A stretch of 64,000 bases of DNA. Origin: Aquimarina macrocephali JAMB N27 (lineage in GTDB: Bacteria; Bacteroidota; Bacteroidia; Flavobacteriales; Flavobacteriaceae). Location of the stretch: NCBI RefSeq assembly GCF_000520995.1, contig NZ_JACA01000007.1, positions 62,001 through 126,000 on the forward strand, in the 5' to 3' direction. The position numbers and the translations under genes were made by a program. Positions 27,847-36,457 of the stretch are shown here, in pieces. How positions within the stretch are numbered: the stretch's first letter is position 1; each line of letters opens with the position of its first letter. Under the pieces are notes generated by a model. That model searched no databases and was not told the DNA's origin. It worked only from the letters and a program-made list of their open reading frames with translations.

Positions 27847-28683
27847 TTAATACAAGTACTGTATTGCAGTTGCATCGTTTCTATTAAAAACTCCATTTTC
27901 GTTTCCTGTTGCACAAGAAATCATTATAGAAGTTCTGTCGATACCTGTTGGTGTTCCTGGAATATGAATAGCTCCATCAGAACCTTGACCTTCGTTGCTA
28001 CCATCACATGATCTTGCAAACCAGTCGGTATGACGTAAGCCAATACAGTGTCCCATTTCATGAGTAATTACATGAGTAGCATAAGTAACACCGTTGCTAG
28101 CTACTCTAGGTCCGATTCGTGCCCATTTGTAAGCTCTTCCACCAGAAGGGAATCCGGCTAATCCACCACCACCTAAGTCACTTCTAACATATACTACTAA
28201 GTCAGCAGCTTGATAGTTAGTACCAAAGGTAAGTCTCATATTAAGAGAAGTATTTAAATTATTAAAATTAGCAACAGCTCTTTGTAAGGCTTGTCTTCCT
28301 GTATTAGAAAGCCCATTACCTCCACCTCCTGTGTAACCTAATACATCAATAGTACGATTACGGCTAGAAATAAGGTTTCTTGTTCTATACTGCTTGTTTC
28401 CATTATCCAAAGATTCTAAACTTGGCTGATCAACAAGTCCAGCTACTGGCACACCTAGATCTGTACCATTAACAAAATAGTCTGCAGTACTTCCATCCAA
28501 ATCTGTAACCGTTTTAACAGACACATTATTTGTATTAACTCCCATGCTTTCTAATTTAAGAAGCTGTTCTTTTGTAGGAGCATTATCTATTTCATTTACT
28601 TCAGCAGTAATTTCCTCTTTTTGGCAAGAAGTAATGCATCCCGCCACGATAGCGCTAAGCGCTAATAATTTGATAGTTTTCAT
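27847..28683 (-). CDS. M57 dual-action HEIGH-type metallopeptidase lipoprotein, copy 1
   Basis: 278 aa; a lipoprotein signal (TSC, Cys20) indicates an envelope or surface location. The pro-like N-terminal region (~25-95) is followed by the catalytic domain with zinc motif HEMGHCIGLRHTDW (HExxHxxGxxH) and a downstream SIMISC Met-turn. This matches the Peptidase_M57 family, zinc endopeptidases of unknown natural substrate. It is ~85% similar to the gene 1.5 kb to its right, and the shared homology extends upstream of both genes, showing a recent tandem duplication. Confidence 0.88.
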   Translation of the reverse strand: MKTIKLLALSAIVAGCITSCQKEEITAEVNEIDNAPTKEQLLKLESMGVNTNNVSVKTVTDLDGSTADYFVNGTDLGVPVAGLVDQPSLESLDNGNKQYRTRNLISSRNRTIDVLGYTGGGGNGLSNTGRQALQRAVANFNNLNTSLNMRLTFGTNYQAADLVVYVRSDLGGGGLAGFPSGGRAYKWARIGPRVASNGVTYATHVITHEMGHCIGLRHTDWFARSCDGSNEGQGSDGAIHIPGTPTGIDRTSIMISCATGNENGVFNRNDATAIQYLY

Positions 28684-29220
28684 ATTTTAAGTTTGTTAAT
28701 TTGTGTGAGTTAACAAAAACCAAAAGGTTTTCTATCATCTCGATTAAAAAATTTAGATATTAAGAACTTTGAAATCTTAATACAATTAAGAGTATGTAAT
28801 CTGTATTGTTCTAAATGAAGCTGTTTAAGCATATCGCTAAACAACAAAGCATAAACCGGATAGAGGCCAAAAAGACCTCATATGAATCAAAATTTGGAAA
28901 GTATTTTTTGATTGTTCCTCAATAAGAATTTTTAAACTTCAATTTTTAGGTTTTCAAAATGGTCCCTAGAATCCTAAAATTATATTTAAAAAATATTCCG
29001 GTTTATAACTTTGTGCAACCAAGAATATAATCTATAGTTATTCTATAGACTATTACCTATTTACTAAAAACAAAATTGGAATTGTGTTGAATAGTGTTTT
29101 CATAAGTCAAGAGTTTGTGTAAAATTAGTTGGTGCTAAATTCCATAAAAAAAGCGCTCAAATCAATAATTAGATGTCTTTAATCACGATTTAAGATGTCC
29201 TAAATCATGATTAAGGACAT
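27847..29220. repeat. Tandem duplication unit 1 (M57 gene plus upstream region)
   Basis: The whole stretch from the M57 stop codon through ~540 bp upstream of its start is repeated at 29374-30760 in the same direction with a period of 1533 bp. Landmarks present in both copies include AACAAAAACCAAAAGGTTTTC, CATAAACCGGAT, TTTCAAAATGGTCCCTA and TTAGTTGGTGCTAAATTC. Confidence 0.8.
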
Positions 29221-29310
29221 TTACAAAAAGACCATTAACTATAGTAAAAATAGGTGTTTACGGGATTCAGGTCATCCCTAAACATTTATTTATATGAAAA
29301 AAAATAAAGC
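28684..29310. promoter_or_regulatory. Long conserved untranslated region upstream of M57 copy 1, with a 20-bp hairpin
   Basis: No gene is seen in these ~630 bases. The right part has a large inverted repeat: 29173-29192 pairs with 29201-29220 (20 bp, two mismatches; core TTAATCACGATTTA / TAAATCATGATTAA, loop AGATGTCC). A weaker version lies at the matching place upstream of copy 2. Conservation across the duplication suggests a regulatory or leader role, but no known motif is recognised. Confidence 0.45.
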
Positions 29311-29312
29311 AC

Positions 29313-29343
29313 GAAAAGACTGCCTTTTCAGGCAGCCTCTTCT
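29313..29343 (-). terminator. Terminator of M57 copy 2
   Basis: CTGCCT and AGGCAG form the core of a hairpin with GAAAAGA/TCTTCT-like flanks, at the position matching the terminator of copy 1. Confidence 0.65.
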
Positions 29344-29373
29344 AAAAAAAATCAAAGTTCTTAATACTTTATA

Positions 29374-30216
29374 TTAATACATGTACTCCAATGCAGTAAC
29401 ATCATTTCTATTTAGACTCCCATTTTGCGGGTTTCCTTGTGTAGGGCAAGAAATCATTAATGATGTAATATCCGTACCTGTTGGTGTCCCTGGGATATGG
29501 ATAGCTCCATCTTGGCCTTGTCCTTCATTTTGACCATTACACACTCTTCTCTGCCAATCTGTATGACGCAAACCAATACAATGACCCATTTCATGAGTAA
29601 TTACATGTTGAGTGTAAGTAACTCCTCTGTTTTTTACACTAGGCCCGATTCTTGCCCACTTGTAAGCTCTTCCACCAGAAGGAAATCCTGCTAATCCACC
29701 TGATCCTAGGTCACTTCGTACATATACTACTATATCAGCAGCTTGATAGTTAGTACCAAAGGTAAGTCTCATATTAAGAGTAGAATTTATTCCATTATAT
29801 GTATTAACAGCTCTTTGTAAAGCCTGTCTTCCTGTATTAGAAAGCCCATTACCGCCGCCACCAGTGTAACCCAGTACATTAATTGTACGGTTGCTACTAG
29901 AAACGATGTTTCTTGTTCTATACTGCTTCATTCCATTATCCATAACCCCTAAGCTTGGCTGATCTACAAGCCCGGCTACTGGAATACCAAGATCTGTACC
30001 ATTAACAAAATAGTCCGCTGTACTTCCGTCAAGATCTGTTATCGTTTTTACAGACACATCTTCTGTATTAACCCCCATGCTTTCTAACTTAAGAAGCTGT
30101 TCTTTTGTGGGTGCATTATTTATTTCATTTACTTCTGCAGCAACTTCTTCTTTTTGGCAAGAAGTAATGCATCCTGCAACGATAGCGCTAAGCGCTAATA
30201 ATTTGATAGTTTTCAT
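29374..30216 (-). CDS. M57 dual-action HEIGH-type metallopeptidase lipoprotein, copy 2
   Basis: 280 aa; the lipoprotein signal is nearly identical to copy 1 (Cys20). The catalytic motif HEMGHCIGLRHTDW and the Met-turn SLMISC are intact. Differences from copy 1 cluster in the catalytic domain surface and the C-terminus (QRRVCNGQNEGQGQ, TQGNPQNGSLN), while the signal and N-domain are almost unchanged. Both copies look functional, so dosage or divergence in substrate is possible. Each copy has its own upstream region and terminator. Confidence 0.88.
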   Translation of the reverse strand: MKTIKLLALSAIVAGCITSCQKEEVAAEVNEINNAPTKEQLLKLESMGVNTEDVSVKTITDLDGSTADYFVNGTDLGIPVAGLVDQPSLGVMDNGMKQYRTRNIVSSSNRTINVLGYTGGGGNGLSNTGRQALQRAVNTYNGINSTLNMRLTFGTNYQAADIVVYVRSDLGSGGLAGFPSGGRAYKWARIGPSVKNRGVTYTQHVITHEMGHCIGLRHTDWQRRVCNGQNEGQGQDGAIHIPGTPTGTDITSLMISCPTQGNPQNGSLNRNDVTALEYMY

Positions 30217-30760
30217 ATTTTAAGTTTGTTAATTTGTGTGAGTTAACAAAAACCAAAAGGTTTTCTATCATCTCGATTAAAAAATTATATATTAAGAACT
30301 TTGAAACCTTAATACAATTAAGAATATGTAATCTGTATTGTTCTAAAAAAGACTGTCTAAGCTATAGCCAAAACAAAGCATAAACCGGATCAAGGCTAAA
30401 AAGGCCTCATATGAATCAAAATTTGAAAAGCATTTTGATTGTCACTCACTCAATAAGAAATTTTAAATCTCAACTTTCAGGCTTTCAAAATGGTCCCTAA
30501 GAATCCTAAAATTATATTTAAAAAAATTCCGGTTTATAGCTTTGTAGAAATCAATAGTATAACCTACGAGTTATCTTGATATTTTTTTGATTATATCTAA
30601 AAACAAGAATTGGAATAGTGCTGAATAATGTTTTCATAAGTCGATTGTTTGTGTAAAATTAGTTGGTGCTAAATTCAACAAAAAGAACACTCAAGTCAAC
30701 AAATAGGTGTCCCTTAACATGATTTAGGATGTCTTAAATCATAATAAGAAACATTATAAA
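29374..30760. repeat. Tandem duplication unit 2 (M57 gene plus upstream region)
   Basis: This is the second copy of the 1.4-kb unit at 27847-29220, in direct orientation. Homology fades just before the AraC-family gene at 30771. Confidence 0.8.
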
Positions 30761-30770
30761 GATAAGATAA
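30217..30770. promoter_or_regulatory. Untranslated region upstream of M57 copy 2
   Basis: 554 bases with no gene. It matches the region upstream of copy 1 along most of its length, including a degraded form of its terminal hairpin (GATTTAGGATGTCTTAAATC near 30721-30740). Confidence 0.45.
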
Positions 30771-31829
30771 TCAGTCATCTGAATTTTTTGCATATGATGA
30801 AGGAGAGACTCCAACAATGTCTTTGAAGTTTTTGTAAAAAGATGCTCTGGAGTTAAAACCAACCTCGTTAGCTATTGCAGAAATGCTAAACTTTTTATGT
30901 CTGTCCATAGACAAAAGTTGTTTAAACTCCTCTATTCTATAATAATTGATATAATTATTGAAATTCTTATGCTCAATCTTATTAATCGCTTTAGAAATTA
31001 GCCTTTCTGGCAACCTAACCTCCTTGGCAAATGTTTTTAGAGTAATTGATGGATTTAAATATGCTTTGGTCTCTAACATGTATTCTTCAATAATCCTTAC
31101 AATATTCTCTAATTCTGCTTTCGTTTCTTTTTCTTCCACCCTGGGTGAAATCATGTTAATGATATTAATCTGTACTAAACTCGCAATAGTAATATAATAA
31201 AGCGACAGTAAAAGAATAGTATTCACCGTGTATGTATAATGCTTTTCACTAACAAACAGGTTCAATAAGTTCCCAACAAGATTAAATAAGATACAAATAA
31301 CACAAAAAACAGTTAACCAATTTAATGACTTGTATTTAGTAATTTCATAAAAATATGGCAGTTGTTTCTTATGTTTATTATTAACTTTAATAATCATAAC
31401 AGACATCGTTATGATATAAATCGCACCAACAATGTTCAATATTCTACCAAAATACATTTCTCGAAAAGTGGTATGCATTTCTGGGTCTTGCAGTACTAAA
31501 AGAAAAAATACTGATAAAAACAAAAACTCAAAAATTGCCGGAATATAATAATAGATTTTACGTTTTATATAAATCCCTGCTGTTTCCACTGCGTAGAAAA
31601 ACAAAAAATTCATACTCAACAAATTAAATCGAAATGGGTGATAATAAACAGCCGGATGTTCTACATACTTATAAGCAAAATACATTGCCATCTCTACACA
31701 TAGAGTAACAAAAAACAACCCCAGATATCTATTAATATATACTTTTTTAGATCGGTAAAAAAGAAGAATAACAGTAATAACTAACGTTTGTAAGCCACTT
31801 ATTAAAAATAAATAATCTATAATTTTCAT
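30771..31829 (-). CDS. AraC-family regulator with N-terminal membrane domain
   Basis: 352 aa from ATG 31829 (a GTG 10 codons upstream is possible). The N-terminal ~230 residues contain six to seven hydrophobic helices. A linker (~235-255) precedes a C-terminal AraC DNA-binding domain with two helix-turn-helix units (TLKTFAKEVRLPERLISKAINK and SISAIANEVGFNSRASFYKNFKD) and the ending VGVSPSSYAKN. It probably senses an envelope or membrane signal and binds DNA directly. It lies upstream of the duplicated M57 genes, but on the same strand, with >500 bp between, so regulation of them is only a possibility. Confidence 0.85.
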   Translation of the reverse strand: MKIIDYLFLISGLQTLVITVILLFYRSKKVYINRYLGLFFVTLCVEMAMYFAYKYVEHPAVYYHPFRFNLLSMNFLFFYAVETAGIYIKRKIYYYIPAIFEFLFLSVFFLLVLQDPEMHTTFREMYFGRILNIVGAIYIITMSVMIIKVNNKHKKQLPYFYEITKYKSLNWLTVFCVICILFNLVGNLLNLFVSEKHYTYTVNTILLLSLYYITIASLVQINIINMISPRVEEKETKAELENIVRIIEEYMLETKAYLNPSITLKTFAKEVRLPERLISKAINKIEHKNFNNYINYYRIEEFKQLLSMDRHKKFSISAIANEVGFNSRASFYKNFKDIVGVSPSSYAKNSDD

Positions 31830-32085
31830 CTCAAGAATCTTTAAATAACAAAAAATCACTGACTGTTATTAATATAGATCAATAGAAATGCCTATATGTT
31901 TAGTAACATAGTAAAAACTATCTTTTTAATAGTACTAAAATAGATAAACTTTTTAACACATCAATTTATTGTACACAAAACTCAAATCTGTATTTTATTT
32001 AACCTTTTTCTTAAATATTAAAGAGTATTCATTAAAATTATCATCTTTGTTGATGATAGAATACTAAAAATCATAATATATCCTT

Positions 32086-32859
32086 TTGAAAAAATTCAAC
32101 AATATCGAGCTCAAAGATTTCCTGGATGAAAAGGCTTTTTACTACGAACAACCAAAATTTATTGAAACAGATCCAGTACAAATTCCCCATCTGTATACTC
32201 AAAAAGAAGATATTGAAATTTCGGGATTCCTTACTGCTACCATTTCCTGGGGAAACCGTAAAAGCATCTTAACCAATTCTCACAAATTAATGTCTCTTTT
32301 GGGTAATAGCCCGTATGATTTTATAATGAATCATACCGAAATGAATCTTCAAGATTTTAATGGTTTTGTTCATAGAACCTTTAATAGTACCGATCTCTCC
32401 TATTTTATCACTGCATTACGGTATATATATACCAAATATGTTGATATGGAAGCTTTTTTTAAATTACATAAGGGAGATGACAACTTTCAGGCTGCGATTC
32501 ATAATTTTAAAAAGGAATTCTTTTCGTTGCCACATCCACTCAGAACAGAAAAACATGTTAGTGATCCTTATAAAAATTCTGCTGCTAAGCGAATTAATAT
32601 GTTTCTACGGTGGATGGTAAGAGATGCTTCTGCCGGGGTCGATTTAGGTATTTGGCGTAACCTGTCTCCTGCTCAATTATCATGCCCATTAGATGTGCAT
32701 TCGGGAAATGTTGCTCGAAAATTAGGATTGCTTACACGCAAACAAAATGATGGAAAAGCATTGTTAGAACTTGATACAAAATTGAGGAAATTAGACTCCT
32801 CAGACCCAGTCAAGTACGATTACGCATTATTTGGACTTGGAGTTTTTGAAAAATTTTAA
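32086..32859 (+). CDS. TIGR02757 / DUF2400 family protein
   Basis: 257 aa; it opens with TTG at 32086 because no ATG precedes the conserved start (LKDFLDEKAFYYEQPKFIETDP). Family-typical blocks are ISGFLTATISWGNRKSI, DPYKNSAAKRINMFLRWMVR and CPLDVHSGNVARKLGLLTRKQND. The latter part resembles the helix-hairpin-helix DNA glycosylase fold, so a DNA-related role is inferred, but activity has not been established for the family. Soluble; single gene. Confidence 0.85.
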   Translation: MKKFNNIELKDFLDEKAFYYEQPKFIETDPVQIPHLYTQKEDIEISGFLTATISWGNRKSILTNSHKLMSLLGNSPYDFIMNHTEMNLQDFNGFVHRTFNSTDLSYFITALRYIYTKYVDMEAFFKLHKGDDNFQAAIHNFKKEFFSLPHPLRTEKHVSDPYKNSAAKRINMFLRWMVRDASAGVDLGIWRNLSPAQLSCPLDVHSGNVARKLGLLTRKQNDGKALLELDTKLRKLDSSDPVKYDYALFGLGVFEKF

Positions 32860-32970
32860 ACTTAGAACAATTCTAAAGAGTAATCTTAATTTTACATTCT
32901 AAACATTTAGATGATATTTCTTTAATAAACATAAAACATCTTCATAAAGTTGTTGAGGTATACCTTAGTC

Positions 32971-32978
32971 TAAATTTG
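32971..32978 (+). promoter_or_regulatory. -7 box (TAAATTTG) of the PhoX-like gene
   Basis: TAAATTTG matches TAnnTTTG, 25 bp before the ATG at 33004. A TTG at 32950-32952 lies 18 bp upstream. Confidence 0.6.
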
Positions 32979-33003
32979 TGGAAACAAAAAAATCCACACA
33001 ATC

Positions 33004-34473
33004 ATGAAAAATCATCTTATTATTGCCTCTCTAGGTGCTGCATTATTATTGGCTTCTTGCAATCTAGACGACTACACAGGAGGTCCTGTTAAACCTCCAA
33101 CAGGAAAAATTGAACTAAAAAATCATTCTATCTCTCCTGTTTTATTAGAAAAGACTTCTGAATTTTCTGATGTAGAAATATACAACCTACTTTCATCTGA
33201 AGATACCTATATTCCTGATTTTACATATGGTTCTATGGCAGATGGAGCAGGATTACTTCGTAATAAAAACGGAACATTTACTTTAATTAATAATATCGAA
33301 GCTGATTATTCTGTTGCCAGAATCACATTAGATGAAACTTTTAAACCCATTAAAGGAGAACATATTCTTAATGCATTGGCCACTGCAAACACAGCCCAGT
33401 GTTCTGGTTCATTAATCACTCCATCTGTACATGGTTTCGGTCCTTTATACCTTTCTGGTGGTGAATGGGGAGGAAATTCTAAAGGTGTTTTCGCAACTAA
33501 TCCTTATAAAAACGTATCAGAAGCTTCTGCCCCAAGAATGTTGACTGCATTAGGACAATGGTCTACCGAAAATGCAGTAGCACTAAGCAGACGTGCGTAT
33601 CCTGGTAAAACTGTAGTTTTTATTGGTGATGATAATAGTAATAACGAAGTTCCTTCTGGACAATTAGGAATGTATGTAGGCAGACAAGGAGATCTTGAGG
33701 GTGGTAAATTATATGGGTTAAAGGTAACCTCACCTACAGTAACCTACGAAGTAGATATGGAAGAAGGGGTTTCTTATGAAATGGAATTTGTAGAATTAAC
33801 CGAAAAAAATATCGATTTATTGGATGCCGAAGCCAAAGAAAAAGGCGTAATGGGATTTTCTAGATTGGAAGATATAGATTGGAGAAGAGGACATAGTAGA
33901 AGTAATAATCAAGAAGTCTATTTTGCAGTAACGGGAAGAGATAAACCTGGATTAGTGGGAAAAGGAACACGTTCTGGAAGAATTTATAAAGTAGAACTAA
34001 ATCATAAAACTCCATATGGTCCCGGTAAAATAACGTGTGTATTGGATGGTGATAAAGTAGGCGGTACCGCGGAAGCTTTTCATAGCCCTGATAATATTTT
34101 GGTAACCAAAAATTATGCTTACATACAAGAAGACCCAAATGGGATTCAAGATTTTAAACCTGCAGCAAATCATTATTCAAGATTATATCAATACAATTTA
34201 AACACCGGAGAGTTAAAAGTAGTGTTAGAATGTGATCAACCTAAAGCAGCAGCAGCCGGATATGGTAGTCTAGACAGAATATGGGAAATAACAGGTATGA
34301 TTGATATATCAGACGTTATTGGTATAGATGAGACTTTTCTTATGATTACCCAAAATCATGGTTGGGAAAGAGCAGACGGAACACCTTTTACCGATCCTAC
34401 AGCAAATCCTGATATAGCAAATAGTCGTAAAGAAGGAAGTATGCTTTATATAATTAAAGGTTTAGAAAGATAA
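33004..34473 (+). CDS. PhoX/DUF839-family lipoprotein
   Basis: 489 aa; a lipoprotein signal (ASC, Cys19). A beta-propeller-like chain with PhoX-type blocks: FSRLEDIDWRRG, YFAVTGRD, GRIYKVELN, FHSPDNILV and YAYIQEDPNG. PhoX enzymes are Ca/Fe-dependent alkaline phosphatases; whether this member keeps phosphatase activity is uncertain because the full metal set cannot be checked by eye. It is 4 bp upstream of a di-haem peroxidase gene, so they form an operon; a shared role at the cell surface is inferred. Confidence 0.75.
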   Translation: MKNHLIIASLGAALLLASCNLDDYTGGPVKPPTGKIELKNHSISPVLLEKTSEFSDVEIYNLLSSEDTYIPDFTYGSMADGAGLLRNKNGTFTLINNIEADYSVARITLDETFKPIKGEHILNALATANTAQCSGSLITPSVHGFGPLYLSGGEWGGNSKGVFATNPYKNVSEASAPRMLTALGQWSTENAVALSRRAYPGKTVVFIGDDNSNNEVPSGQLGMYVGRQGDLEGGKLYGLKVTSPTVTYEVDMEEGVSYEMEFVELTEKNIDLLDAEAKEKGVMGFSRLEDIDWRRGHSRSNNQEVYFAVTGRDKPGLVGKGTRSGRIYKVELNHKTPYGPGKITCVLDGDKVGGTAEAFHSPDNILVTKNYAYIQEDPNGIQDFKPAANHYSRLYQYNLNTGELKVVLECDQPKAAAAGYGSLDRIWEITGMIDISDVIGIDETFLMITQNHGWERADGTPFTDPTANPDIANSRKEGSMLYIIKGLER

Positions 34474-34477
34474 ACAT

Positions 34478-36271
34478 ATGATTTTATTTAAATACAGTAA
34501 AGGGGCTTATTTTGTGATAAGCCTCTTTATCATATTCGGTATTTTTTCTTCTTGTTCAAAAGAGAAAGAAGAAAAAACGTCATTCAATATCCAAATGAAA
34601 GAACAATTCATATCCGATATCACTATGGCTATTAATCATTTGGATAGTGCTAAAACTGATACTAGCAATGTCAAAAAATATTTTCTTCAATCCAGAAAGT
34701 ATTTCAAAAAAATCGAACCCATTTTGGCTTCCCTGGACATTGAAAACTATGGCTTCTTAAATCAACCAAATATTTTGAAAGTCGAAGAAGAGGACTTTAC
34801 TGATATAAAAACTAAAAAGCCAAGTGGATATCAAGTGCTTGAAGAAGAAATCTTTACAGAAAACATGAATTCTGTACGTGTAAACAAACACTTGAATCTA
34901 GTTTCAAATAGATTAAAATTAATCAGAAAGAACACTAGTTTTAATCACTTAAAGACATATCATTTTTTGTGGCTGTTTAGAAAATCAATAGTTCAAATAG
35001 CACTTACAGGAATAACAGGTTTTGATTCTCCAGTCTTAGAAAACTCTTTAGAAGAGTCCAAAATAGTATATCAGAGTTTGAAAACATATTTATCGATCTT
35101 TCAAAATGAATTTAATAATCCAGCACTTTTAAAAAAATGGAATTATGAAATAGAAGCTTCAATTAAAGATTTAAACGCTGATTTTAATACATTTAATCGA
35201 TATGATTTCATTAAAAATCATACTCATAAACAATTAGACTTATGGAATCAGATTGTGAATGATTGGCATGTGAGTTTTCCTTTTGAGTTAGCAATAAAAA
35301 ATAAAGCTATTTCTCTTTTTTCTAAAGACACTTATAATCACACCTATTTTTCGGACAGAAATTCTGGAGAAATGACTCCGCAAAAAATAACATTAGGTAA
35401 AAAACTATTTTACGACACTAATTTGTCATCGGATAAAAAAACTAGTTGTGCAACTTGTCATCATGCAGATAAAGCGTTTACAGATGGATTAAAAATTGGA
35501 GCAAAAGTTACACGCAATACTCCTACTCTACTTTATTCGGGTTTACAAAAGGCATTTTTCTATGATAAAAGAGCAGGTAGTTTAGAGGGGCAAATTATTG
35601 CTGTAATAGAAAACAAAAATGAGTTTCATACAGATTTAGAAACGTTGAGGCAAGTTGTAACACAAGATAGTATATACACAAAAAGTTTTGCAGAAGTTTT
35701 TAAAAACCAAAAAGTTGGTAATGCAGAAATCAGGAATGCTATAGCCAGTTATATAAGAAGTTTAGCACCGTTTGACTCTAAATTTGATCGTAACATAAAC
35801 ACTATAGAAAATACGCTTACGCAAAATGAAATTAATGGTTTTAACCTTTTTAATGGTAAAGCCAAATGTGCCACATGTCATTTTGCTCCTGTTTTTAATG
35901 GTACTGTACCGCCCAACTATAGAGAGTCAGAAATTGAATTCATTGGAGTTCCAGAGCAAAATGATACTATCAATGCCATTATTAGTTCTGATTTGGGAAG
36001 GTATCATGTATATAAAACTCCTGAAAGGAAGCATTTTTTTAAAACCCCTACAGTTAGAAACGCAGGAAAAACTGCCCCTTATATGCATAATGGAGTGTAT
36101 AATACTCTAGAAGATGTTATGGATTTTTATAATCGTGGCGGCGGTATTGGTATTGGTATTCATAATGAATATCAAACACTACCTTCTGATGCATTAGACC
36201 TCACTAATCAGGAAATAAAGGATATTATTTCATTTATACATTCACTAGAAGATGACATTGAAGCATATTAA
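34478..36271 (+). CDS. Di-haem cytochrome c peroxidase-like lipoprotein with helical (imelysin-like) N-domain
   Basis: 597 aa, roughly 250 longer than classical CcpA/MauG proteins. A lipoprotein signal (SSC, Cys ~26). Residues ~35-270 are a helical domain containing GYQVLEEEIF, resembling the imelysin/EfeO-type bundle. The peroxidase part has two CxxCH haem sites (CATCHHADKAFTDG at ~324 and CATCHFAPVFNG at ~466) and the FKTPTVRNAGKTAPYMHNG block before the C-terminal helices. It reduces H2O2 or acts as a MauG-like oxidase in the periplasm. It forms an operon with the PhoX-like gene. Confidence 0.85.
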   Translation: MILFKYSKGAYFVISLFIIFGIFSSCSKEKEEKTSFNIQMKEQFISDITMAINHLDSAKTDTSNVKKYFLQSRKYFKKIEPILASLDIENYGFLNQPNILKVEEEDFTDIKTKKPSGYQVLEEEIFTENMNSVRVNKHLNLVSNRLKLIRKNTSFNHLKTYHFLWLFRKSIVQIALTGITGFDSPVLENSLEESKIVYQSLKTYLSIFQNEFNNPALLKKWNYEIEASIKDLNADFNTFNRYDFIKNHTHKQLDLWNQIVNDWHVSFPFELAIKNKAISLFSKDTYNHTYFSDRNSGEMTPQKITLGKKLFYDTNLSSDKKTSCATCHHADKAFTDGLKIGAKVTRNTPTLLYSGLQKAFFYDKRAGSLEGQIIAVIENKNEFHTDLETLRQVVTQDSIYTKSFAEVFKNQKVGNAEIRNAIASYIRSLAPFDSKFDRNINTIENTLTQNEINGFNLFNGKAKCATCHFAPVFNGTVPPNYRESEIEFIGVPEQNDTINAIISSDLGRYHVYKTPERKHFFKTPTVRNAGKTAPYMHNGVYNTLEDVMDFYNRGGGIGIGIHNEYQTLPSDALDLTNQEIKDIISFIHSLEDDIEAY

Positions 36272-36399
36272 AAGAGAATTTGATCACTCTTCTTACCCCT
36301 TTACTAATAGAATATAGATAATAGCATATCTCTTCTAATTACATTACGGTTATCACGTAAAATTATTATGTAATGCTAATTAATTTGTAATATCTGGGT

Positions 36400-36407
36400 T
36401 ATTTTTG
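36400..36407 (+). promoter_or_regulatory. -7 box (TATTTTTG) of the GAF histidine kinase gene
   Basis: An exact TAnnTTTG match 50 bp upstream of the ATG at 36458; no -33 TTG at the usual spacing. Confidence 0.4.
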
Positions 36408-36457
36408 TTAATTTTATTAGGAATTGATTCTTATATAAATCAATTCTTTGTAAGAGG

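Noticed and set aside
28684-30770. CRISPR-like repeats around the M57 genes
   Set aside because: The similarity comes from one tandem duplication with a 1.5-kb period; there are no short repeats with regular spacers and no cas genes.
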